A DNA stretch of 64,000 bases from assembly GCF_003970675.1 (NCBI RefSeq), contig NZ_CP034562.1:4746001-4810000 (forward strand). Direction: 5' to 3'. The stretch is from Flammeovirga pectinis (GTDB lineage: Bacteria > Bacteroidota > Bacteroidia > Cytophagales > Flammeovirgaceae). Under the pieces are notes generated by a model. The model saw nothing but the letters and a program-made list of their open reading frames with translations. It was not told where the DNA came from and did not search any database. The translations under genes were made by a program, and so were the position numbers. Positions 54,281 through 61,926 of this stretch are shown here, in pieces (position 1 is the first letter of the stretch; every line of letters begins with the position of its first letter).

Positions 54281-55567
54281 TTATTTTAATTTAGAAGAGG
54301 CAATCTGACCAGCAATAATAGTAGAAAGTAAGTCCCCTCCTTTACTACCACCTTGACCAGAAAAATACTGCTCCGGTAATTTAATCTTACTAATATTTGC
54401 CCACTTAACAGAATCTCTTCTGTATTCCCAAAGAGATTTTTGTTCTGGAGTTAATCCAGAAGCGACTAATTTTTTATTGGCATAAGCTTTTGTCTCAGCA
54501 ATTACCTTATCTCTTTTTGCTTCTAATTGAGCAGTCTCAAATTTAATTTTTGCTAATTTCTTATTAGTTTCTTCTTGTTTAAGCTGTGTTTCAATGGCAA
54601 TTAAACTAGAAACTTGTTCTTTTTCTCTTTTAACTCTTTCTTCTGCTTTATCTCTTTCACCTTCTGCTAAAATTCTAGATTGAGCTGCTTTAGCCGTTTC
54701 AATTCGCTGAATTTCCAATTGTCTATTGGCAGATTCATCTCTTTGTGATTCAAGTCGTTTCTTAAAAGATGATTCCATATCAATAGATGGTAAAACCACT
54801 TGAGAAATTAAAATATGGTTTTCTGATATTTCATTAGGAATACGCTTGAAATGCCCATTTTTATCTGCTACTTTTTCAACAAGATACTTTTTTCTAATTT
54901 CTTTAATTCCTCTTACATCTTGCTGAATTGCTTGATCAAATAACGTATCCGCAGTTTCAATTTTTCTTACTTCATAAGAACCATCTTTTAACTGTTCTTC
55001 AAATGTTTGTCTAAAAGATTGAGCATCTCCAGAAATATAATCTTGAGCAGCATACATATATCCAGTATTAACAAGTTGTTCTCTTATTGTAGGAATTAAA
55101 GTCATTGAGACTAAATTTTCTTGAGATCTAAATTTAATGGCAACATCAATAAATGCTTTTTCAGTTTTTGGCATTTGTACTCTAACTGAAGGATAACCTA
55201 ATGCTGTAACTTGATCAATAAAACGAATTGGTACAGCTTTCATTGAAGAGTTGTCATCATCATCTACATCTTCAGTAGTAATGTCAATGTATTTACTCCA
55301 AGGTTGCACTTTACCAAACCAAGTAAAATGATAACCTTCACTCATAATAGCAGATTTTTGTCCATTAGGGTAAGTAATAAAATATTGGTACCCTGGTTCA
55401 GCCCACATTATTGCATTTGAAATAATAATAATAGCAACCGCTGATAAGAAAGTAACAGCACCAACTTTTGGTTTTAAAAATGAATAACTCTCTTGCAACT
55501 TAGGGAAGATCGATAGTATACTATATACTAATGATAGAAATACAATAACGTAAAATAGAATAGCCAT
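54281..55567 (-). CDS. SPFH/Band 7 domain membrane protein
   Basis: 428 aa. Two N-terminal membrane helices (about 3-21 and 34-54: VGAVTFLSAVAIIIISNAIMW), then the SPFH/prohibitin domain (about 60-270) and a coiled-coil of Arg/Glu/Ala heptads (about 270-365: LAEGERDKAEERVKREKEQV), ending with a glycine-rich tail near 405-415. Like stomatins and prohibitins it should form a membrane-anchored ring that recruits other factors. It converges on the AAA ATPase cluster and shares its terminator; a functional link to the flotillin is plausible. Confidence 0.9.
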   Translation of the reverse strand: MAILFYVIVFLSLVYSILSIFPKLQESYSFLKPKVGAVTFLSAVAIIIISNAIMWAEPGYQYFITYPNGQKSAIMSEGYHFTWFGKVQPWSKYIDITTEDVDDDDNSSMKAVPIRFIDQVTALGYPSVRVQMPKTEKAFIDVAIKFRSQENLVSMTLIPTIREQLVNTGYMYAAQDYISGDAQSFRQTFEEQLKDGSYEVRKIETADTLFDQAIQQDVRGIKEIRKKYLVEKVADKNGHFKRIPNEISENHILISQVVLPSIDMESSFKKRLESQRDESANRQLEIQRIETAKAAQSRILAEGERDKAEERVKREKEQVSSLIAIETQLKQEETNKKLAKIKFETAQLEAKRDKVIAETKAYANKKLVASGLTPEQKSLWEYRRDSVKWANISKIKLPEQYFSGQGGSKGGDLLSTIIAGQIASSKLK

Positions 55568-55724
55568 AATAGTCTTAGTTTATAGATTGATTAAAAAACA
55601 TATGTAAATAAAAACGCATTATCAACTCTTTTAGATGTCTTTTTAAGAATATTTAAGATAAATATTTTCAAAAGAAAGAGTCAATAATGCGTAAAAAAAT
55701 GAAGTGTATATAAGGTATAAAAAC

Positions 55725-56114
55725 TTAGTTTTTCTCCTCTACTAAAACATTGGTTGTAATAGAAATACGAGTAGTATTTTTTGCGTTTGAATAAACTGTG
55801 ATTGGCTTATTTTGAACACCTCTTTTACCTCGGCTATTAAAACGAACAATAATTTCGCCTTCATCTCCAGCTGCAATAGGTTCTTTAGGCCATTTTGGAG
55901 CAGTACAACCACATGTTGTAGTTACATTAGTAATAACTAGAGGAGTATCACCTGTATTTGTGAATTTAAATATATGTTCAACTACATCTCCTTGATGAAT
56001 ATCTCCAAACTCGTAAGTACTTTCTTGGAAGGTAACTACAGGACCAACTGAATCTTGAGCAGAGACAGTAAAGGCAATTAAACTAAGTAATAATGTAAAA
56101 AATAGATTTTTCAT
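55725..56114 (-). CDS. DUF1573 exported protein
   Basis: 129 aa. Cleavable signal peptide (LLLSLIAFTVSAQ, cut near residue 19) without lipobox. The DUF1573 core follows: TYEFGDIHQGDVVEHIFKFTN, ITNVTTTCGCTAPKW and VRFNSRGKRGVQNKPITV. It shares the vicinal-cysteine TTCGC motif with the lipoprotein at 22675-23148, differing mainly in being soluble periplasmic rather than lipid-anchored. Function unknown. It stands upstream of the SPFH gene with a 157-nt gap and could be co-transcribed. Confidence 0.9.
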   Translation of the reverse strand: MKNLFFTLLLSLIAFTVSAQDSVGPVVTFQESTYEFGDIHQGDVVEHIFKFTNTGDTPLVITNVTTTCGCTAPKWPKEPIAAGDEGEIIVRFNSRGKRGVQNKPITVYSNAKNTTRISITTNVLVEEKN

Positions 56115-56373
56115 TTCTTCTTTGATTATTAATTAAAATAGGGTTTAGCAGTACATTTTGTATTACTTCACTATTGTATAAGTTTAATTAAGCAAATTTC
56201 ATTCAAAAAAGATAAGACTATATAGATTTATCTTTTGTGAGATATGAAAAAAAATAAAAGTTGATTAATTATAAACTCAATTAAAAATTATTAATCTGTA
56301 CTTATTTGCTTATTTTTATAGTAAATTGTTTAAACTCACATCCATAAAACAATAATTAACTAAAAAATCAAAC

Positions 56374-58164
56374 ATGAAAAAAAAGACTCATAATAAGTAT
56401 GATATGGGCGTAATTGGTAATTGCGCATTTATGGCATATGTTGATACTAAAGCAAGCATTAGGTGGTTGTGTTGGCCTAGATTTGATAGTAGTTTTATTT
56501 TTGGTGACTTACTAGATGATGAAAAAGGAGGTGAGTTTTCTGTAAAGCCAACGGCAAAAATTAAGGATACAAATCAATATTATGTAGAGAATACAAATAT
56601 TCTTGTTACAGAAATATATACAGAAGATGGAGATTTTAAAGTAACTGATTTTGCTCCTAGATTTGAGCAAGATGATCGTTATTATAAGCCCCTGATGATG
56701 GTTAGAAAAATAGAACCTTTACAAGGTACTCCATCAATTAAAGTTGTTTGTAACCCAGTTGGCAACTATGGTGAAATGATCCCTCAAAAATCTCAAGGGA
56801 GTAATCATATTCGCTATGAAGGCTTTGATCAGCAAATGAGATTAACCACAAATATTCCTCTTTCTTATGTAATGGAAGAAAATTCTTTTGTTCTTGGAGG
56901 GGCAGTTTATATGGTACTTACTTATGGAGCTCCATTAGAAGCAGCAATAGAAAATACAGCAGAACAGTTTTATACTAGAACAAAAAGATACTGGAGAAAT
57001 TGGGTAAAATCAACAAGTATTAGTTTCTTCCACCAAGAGAAATTAATTAGATCTTCATTAATATTAAAAATACATCAATACGAAGATACAGGTGCTATCA
57101 TTGCATCGGGTACAACTTCATTACCAGAATATCATAAGAGTACAAGAAATTGGGACTATAGGTATTGTTGGATGAGAGATACTTATTATACATTAAATGC
57201 ATTTAATAATATTGGTCACTTCGAAGAGGTAGAAGCATATTTTAAATATATTGAGAATGTTACTAAGCAAGAAGAAGATAGATATCAACCTCTCTATACA
57301 ATTACTGCACAAAAAGAAATTACAGAAATTGAGATGCCTTTAAAAGGGTATTTAGAGAATAAGCCAGTTAGAATTGGTAACGATGCATATACTCATATAC
57401 AAAATGATGTATATGGACAGGTATTAACATCACTTTTACCACTCTATGCCGATAAGCGTTTTACCAATAAGTATAGAATGCATACCAAGAAGTTAGTAGA
57501 ACATACGCTTCAGAAGATTGCTGATACTATGGAAGAAAAAGATGCTGGGTTATGGGAATTTAGAGATCGTCCAGGGCATTACTGTTATACATTTTTATTC
57601 CATTGGGCAGGAGCTTCAGCAGCTTATAAAATGGCTCAATATTTTGAAGATGTTAAGATGGCAGACAAAGCACTTAAGATAAAAGAAAGAGCTGCCGAGA
57701 TGATCGAAAAATGCTATGATGAGGAAACAGGTGTATATATGCAAGCAGCAGGAGCAAAAGATATGGATGCTTCATGTTTGCAATTAATCACCATGAATTA
57801 TCTAGACCCAAACTCAGAAAGAGCAAGGAGACATTTATTAGGTATGGAAAAAGAGTTGATGGCTACAGATGGTTTATTCTATAGATATAAACATGTAGAT
57901 GACTTTGGTGCTCCAGAAACAACATTCTTAATTTGTGCATACTGGTATATAGAAGCATTGGCTTGTGTAGGTAGGATAAAAGAAGCTATTGACTATTTTG
58001 AAAAAGTAAGTAGCTATGCCAATCATGTTGGACTTCTTTCTGAAGATGTAGATTCTAAAGATGGTAGCCAGTGGGGTAATTTCCCACAAACATACAGTCA
58101 TGTTGGTTTAATGAATGCAGCATATAGAATTTCTAAGAAACTAGATTTACCTAATTTCTTATAG
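56374..58164 (+). CDS. Glycoside hydrolase family 15 protein (glucoamylase / trehalase type)
   Basis: 596 aa, cytoplasmic (no signal peptide). Opening YDMGVIGNCAFMAYVDTKASIRWLCWPRFDSSFIFGDLLD is the GH15 N-terminal beta domain. The (alpha/alpha)6 barrel includes RNWDYRYCWMRDTYYTLNAF near 260-280, the GLWEFRDRPGHY segment near 390-400 with a likely general-acid Glu, and the GLLSEDVDSKDGSQWGNFPQTYSHVGL end with the second catalytic Glu. GH15 enzymes release glucose from alpha-glucans or split trehalose. Which of these cannot be told. Monocistronic. Confidence 0.93.
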   Translation: MKKKTHNKYDMGVIGNCAFMAYVDTKASIRWLCWPRFDSSFIFGDLLDDEKGGEFSVKPTAKIKDTNQYYVENTNILVTEIYTEDGDFKVTDFAPRFEQDDRYYKPLMMVRKIEPLQGTPSIKVVCNPVGNYGEMIPQKSQGSNHIRYEGFDQQMRLTTNIPLSYVMEENSFVLGGAVYMVLTYGAPLEAAIENTAEQFYTRTKRYWRNWVKSTSISFFHQEKLIRSSLILKIHQYEDTGAIIASGTTSLPEYHKSTRNWDYRYCWMRDTYYTLNAFNNIGHFEEVEAYFKYIENVTKQEEDRYQPLYTITAQKEITEIEMPLKGYLENKPVRIGNDAYTHIQNDVYGQVLTSLLPLYADKRFTNKYRMHTKKLVEHTLQKIADTMEEKDAGLWEFRDRPGHYCYTFLFHWAGASAAYKMAQYFEDVKMADKALKIKERAAEMIEKCYDEETGVYMQAAGAKDMDASCLQLITMNYLDPNSERARRHLLGMEKELMATDGLFYRYKHVDDFGAPETTFLICAYWYIEALACVGRIKEAIDYFEKVSSYANHVGLLSEDVDSKDGSQWGNFPQTYSHVGLMNAAYRISKKLDLPNFL

Positions 58165-58185
58165 AAACGGATAGATATTAATTTG

Positions 58186-58222
58186 AAGGGGAGCAATTTG
58201 TAGAGAATTGTTTCCCTTTTTT
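58186..58222 (+). terminator. Terminator of the GH15 gene
   Basis: AAGGGGAGCAATT (58186-58198) / AATTGTTTCCCTT (58206-58218) with two G-T pairs, then a T-run. Confidence 0.8.
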
Positions 58223-58301
58223 ATTTTCCGATGAAAATATATTTAACCAAGATGAAAAATGTAATTACTGCTAAACCAAAATATTTTAAAAAGGTCATCA
58301 T
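58221..58301 (-). CDS. Possible 26-aa hydrophobic microprotein
   Basis: A short frame that reads MMTFLKYFGLAVITFF followed by ILVKYIFIGK and stops with TAA. It has one membrane-spanning stretch with lysines at both ends, the look of a real single-pass microprotein. It is antisense to nothing and lies in a 459-nt gap. No ribosome-binding site is obvious, and it could be chance. The remaining gap (58302-58623) shows only AT-rich DNA with a weak ATGAC/GTCAT inverted repeat (58415-58429), possibly part of clpB control. Confidence 0.3.
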   Translation of the reverse strand: MMTFLKYFGLAVITFFILVKYIFIGK

Positions 58302-58623
58302 AATGCGTAGCTTTTAATTGATTATAAATCAAAGACAAGTAAATTAAAGGAATAGACAATAGTGTATTTAAAATTCATAGTAAAATGATATACAAAGTTG
58401 TTATTTTCATAAATATGACATTAAGTCATTTTAAAGTATTGTTTTTCAATTAGTTAATGACTTTTTGTCGTCTTGGCTCTTATTATTTTGATAGTAATAT
58501 GAAAAAATGTCTGAAAAGTAGTTTTTGATCAATTATTGATATTAAACAGTTAAATAATATAGTTTTTAACTAGTTATAAGACGTTTAATTTGGTCTCGAT
58601 AACTTCAATTAAATAATTAAAAC

Positions 58624-61233
58624 ATGAATTTTGAAAAATATACAATCCGGTCACAGGAGGTGCTTCAAAAGGCACAGAATATAGCGAAAGGATTACAACA
58701 ACAAATAATAGAAACAGGTCATATATTAAAAGCAATTATCCAACAAGAGGATAATATGATTACTTTTTTGACCAATAAAATAAAAGCTGATAAAGCGACA
58801 TTAGATACTCAAGTAGATACAATTGTAAATACATATTCTAAATCTTCAGGAGAGAATCCGTATTTATCAAATGATTCTGCAAATACATTACAAAAAGCAG
58901 AGCAATTCATGGCCGATATGGGTGATGAGTTTGTTGCTGTTGAACATATATTACTAGGACTTTTAGATGGTAATGATAAAATAGCTTCTTTGCTTAAGCA
59001 AGCTGGTTTTACAAATGATTACCTTAAAAAAGCGATAGTAGAATTACGTAAAGGAAATAAAGTGACGGATCAAAATGCAGAAGGTCAATACCAATCTTTA
59101 GAAAGATATGCTGTTGATTTAACTCAAATGGCACGAGACGGTAAACTTGATCCTGTAATTGGGAGAGATGAGGAAATCCGTAGAGTTCTTCAGATTCTTT
59201 CAAGAAGAACTAAAAACAATCCAATGCTTATTGGTGAGCCAGGTGTTGGTAAGACTGCAATAGCAGAAGGTTTAGCACAAAGAATTGTATCTGGGGATAT
59301 ACCAGAGAATTTAGAAGATATAAGTATTGCATCTTTAGATATGGGAGCTTTAGTTGCTGGAGCTAAATTTAAAGGTGAGTTTGAAGAAAGATTAAAAGCA
59401 GTAATCAAAGAAGTACAAAGTGCTGAAGGAAAAATAATCTTATTCATAGATGAAATTCATACGCTGATTGGTGCAGGTGCTGGTGGAGATAGTGCAATGG
59501 ATGCAGCAAACTTATTAAAGCCTGCTTTAGCAAGAGGTGAATTAAGATCTATTGGTGCTACAACATTAAAAGAGTATCAAAAATATATTGAAAAGGATAA
59601 AGCATTAGAAAGAAGGTTCCAACCTGTAAAAGTAGGAGAACCATCTGTTGATGATGCTATTTCAATTCTAAGAGGTATAAAAGAAAAATATGAAGTTCAT
59701 CATGGTGTAAGAATCAAAGATGATGCAATCATATCTTCTGTAGAATTATCAAATAGATATATTTCAGATCGTTTTCTTCCAGACAAAGCAATTGATTTAA
59801 TGGATGAAGCTGCAGCTAGAATGCGTATTCAAATGAACTCAATGCCAGAAGAGGTAGATGAGATCAAGAGAAAAGTAATGCAGCTAGAAATAGAGAGAGA
59901 AGCAATAAGAAGAGAAGAAGATGTTGAGAAAGAAAATATCTTAACAGATCAGATTCGAATTTTAACAGGAAAACTTAATGAGCTAGAAGATGAGTGGAAA
60001 CGTGAAAAACAAACTCTAGACGGTATTAAGCAGTTAAAACGTGATATTGATAAATATAAAATAGAAGCTGATCAAGCAGAAAGATCTGGGAATTACGGAA
60101 GAGTTGCTGAGATTCGTTATGGTAAAATTGTAGAAGCAGAAAAGCAATTAGAAGATCTACAAAAAGAATCAGAAATAGAATCTGAGTCAGGGAATGTAAT
60201 GCTTCGTCAAGAGGTTACTTCAGATGATATTGCAGAAGTAGTAGCACGTTGGACAGGAATTCCTGTTGCTAAAATGGTTCAAGGAGAAAGAGAAAAATTA
60301 CTTCACCTTGAAACTGAATTAGGAAACCGTGTTGCAGGACAAGATGAAGCTATCGTTGCAATTTCTGATGCTGTTAGACGAAGTAGAGCTGGTTTACAAG
60401 ATCCAAGAAGACCAATTGGCTCATTCTTATTCTTAGGAACTACAGGTGTTGGTAAAACAGAGTTAGCTAAAGCTTTAGCAGACTATCTTTTTGATGATGA
60501 AAAAGCGATGGTTCGTATTGACATGTCAGAGTACCAAGAAAAACATGCTGTAAGCCGTTTGATTGGAGCGCCTCCGGGCTACGTTGGTTATGATGAAGGT
60601 GGACAACTTACAGAAGAGGTAAGAAGAAGACCTTATTCGGTTATTTTATTGGATGAAATAGAAAAAGCTCACCCTGATGTTTTTAATATTTTACTTCAAG
60701 TATTAGATGATGGACGCCTTACTGATAACAAAGGTAGAGTTGCAGACTTCAAAAATACTATCGTGATCATGACATCAAATATGGGTGCTCACTTTATGAT
60801 GGATAAAATAGGAGATTTAGAAAAAGCAGAAACTGTTTTAGAAAAAGACGAAATTTTAGAAGGCTGTAAAGTTCAAGCTCTTGATTTATTGAAAAATACA
60901 GTTCGCCCAGAGTTTTTAAATAGAATAGACGAAATATGTATGTTCCAACCTTTAACTAGAGAGAACATGGGTAAAATTGCTTCAATTCAGTTTAAAGATA
61001 TTCAGAAACGTATTCGTGCAAATGGTATCGAGATTGAGATTACTCCAGAAGCACTTAAAAAAGTTGCTGATTTAGGCTATGAACCAGAATTTGGAGCTAG
61101 ACCTTTAAAAAGAGTAATTCAAAGATATATTTTGAATGATCTATCAAAGTCTATTTTAAGTGGTAAAGTTGAAAAAGATTCTATAGTGTTAATTGATATT
61201 GAAAATGATCAATTAGTATTTAAGAATAAATAG
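58624..61233 (+). CDS. clpB: ATP-dependent chaperone ClpB
   Basis: 869 aa Hsp100 disaggregase. N-terminal Clp repeats (about 5-140: FEKYTIRSQEVLQKAQNIA). NBD1 with Walker A GEPGVGKTA near 204 and Walker B LFIDEIHTLIGAG. A middle coiled-coil M-domain (about 400-530, characteristic of ClpB and absent from ClpA), then NBD2 with Walker A GTTGVGKTE near 605 and the C-terminal domain. It resolves protein aggregates with DnaK. Family length is normal. No canonical CIRCE-type element is seen upstream, and a strong palindromic terminator follows. Confidence 0.97.
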   Translation: MNFEKYTIRSQEVLQKAQNIAKGLQQQIIETGHILKAIIQQEDNMITFLTNKIKADKATLDTQVDTIVNTYSKSSGENPYLSNDSANTLQKAEQFMADMGDEFVAVEHILLGLLDGNDKIASLLKQAGFTNDYLKKAIVELRKGNKVTDQNAEGQYQSLERYAVDLTQMARDGKLDPVIGRDEEIRRVLQILSRRTKNNPMLIGEPGVGKTAIAEGLAQRIVSGDIPENLEDISIASLDMGALVAGAKFKGEFEERLKAVIKEVQSAEGKIILFIDEIHTLIGAGAGGDSAMDAANLLKPALARGELRSIGATTLKEYQKYIEKDKALERRFQPVKVGEPSVDDAISILRGIKEKYEVHHGVRIKDDAIISSVELSNRYISDRFLPDKAIDLMDEAAARMRIQMNSMPEEVDEIKRKVMQLEIEREAIRREEDVEKENILTDQIRILTGKLNELEDEWKREKQTLDGIKQLKRDIDKYKIEADQAERSGNYGRVAEIRYGKIVEAEKQLEDLQKESEIESESGNVMLRQEVTSDDIAEVVARWTGIPVAKMVQGEREKLLHLETELGNRVAGQDEAIVAISDAVRRSRAGLQDPRRPIGSFLFLGTTGVGKTELAKALADYLFDDEKAMVRIDMSEYQEKHAVSRLIGAPPGYVGYDEGGQLTEEVRRRPYSVILLDEIEKAHPDVFNILLQVLDDGRLTDNKGRVADFKNTIVIMTSNMGAHFMMDKIGDLEKAETVLEKDEILEGCKVQALDLLKNTVRPEFLNRIDEICMFQPLTRENMGKIASIQFKDIQKRIRANGIEIEITPEALKKVADLGYEPEFGARPLKRVIQRYILNDLSKSILSGKVEKDSIVLIDIENDQLVFKNK

Positions 61234-61247
61234 AAATAGATGTAATT

Positions 61248-61283
61248 AAAAAAGGCGAAATCAATATTGATTTCGCCTTTTTT
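61248..61283. terminator. Bidirectional terminator after clpB
   Basis: Perfect 18-bp palindrome with core AAGGCGAAATCAAT (arms 61248-61265 / 61266-61283), an A-run before and T-run after. It serves clpB and the convergent small gene. Confidence 0.9.
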
Positions 61284-61284
61284 G

Positions 61285-61686
61285 TTATTTTATTACGATC
61301 GAACTAGATTGACTGACATTGTCAATTACTGCTTTTTTTGCAGTTGATGCTGCCCTCAAATCAGTATAAATTCCATGAATACTATTCAAATTAACATGAA
61401 TAACGTTCTTAGGATATTTACTTTGTACCATTTCTTGAAATTTTGTCAATAAAGAAAACTTTTGCTCAGAAAAGTTAGAAATATCAACTCTGATAATTGA
61501 AGAAAGGATTTCAGTATCTCCTTCTAAACAGTCTTTTTTTACTGCTTGTAGAAAGATATACCTGACGTTCGAATTACTTACTTCTTCTGTTTTAGACTTT
61601 GAAGTAGGTTCGTTACTGTCGACATTAGCAAACACATTACATAAACTAGTTATGTAGAGGATTGCAAAAAAGGATAATAGTCGCAT
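61285..61686 (-). CDS. Small exported protein of unknown function
   Basis: 133 aa with a signal peptide (LLSFFAILYITSLCNVFA, cleavage near residue 20). A low-complexity Ser/Thr/Lys/Glu stretch follows (about 23-38), then a compact domain of about 85 residues with alternating strands and helices (VRYIFLQAVKKDCL, VIHVNLNSIHGIYTDLRAASTAKKAV). One mature cysteine is visible (KDCLEGD). No family recognised. It converges on clpB and shares its terminator. Confidence 0.7.
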   Translation of the reverse strand: MRLLSFFAILYITSLCNVFANVDSNEPTSKSKTEEVSNSNVRYIFLQAVKKDCLEGDTEILSSIIRVDISNFSEQKFSLLTKFQEMVQSKYPKNVIHVNLNSIHGIYTDLRAASTAKKAVIDNVSQSSSIVIK

Positions 61687-61926
61687 TAAAAATACAGTTA
61701 ATGTTATTTAGTTAATTGTACAATAGGGGATTATTGTATTTCAAATATAACAATTATTAGTTGTTAATAAAATATAAGCGTATAAAAGTTACTTATTTTT
61801 ATAAAAAATATAATTATCTCATAATCTGATAATTATTAATATAACTATTTAAATAAGATAGCTGATTAAAAGAATTCTTTGTAGTTTAATTTTTAAATCA
61901 AAAAATAGACTTTCATCCTTATCAAT
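61687..61926. other. Divergent intergenic region
   Basis: 240 nt, very AT-rich, holding promoters for the small exported protein and the M14 peptidase. I see no consensus promoter with both elements. Confidence 0.4.

Noticed and set aside
22571..61283. Hairpins as possible riboswitches or small RNAs
   Set aside because: All lie just after stop codons with T-runs, so terminators explain them.
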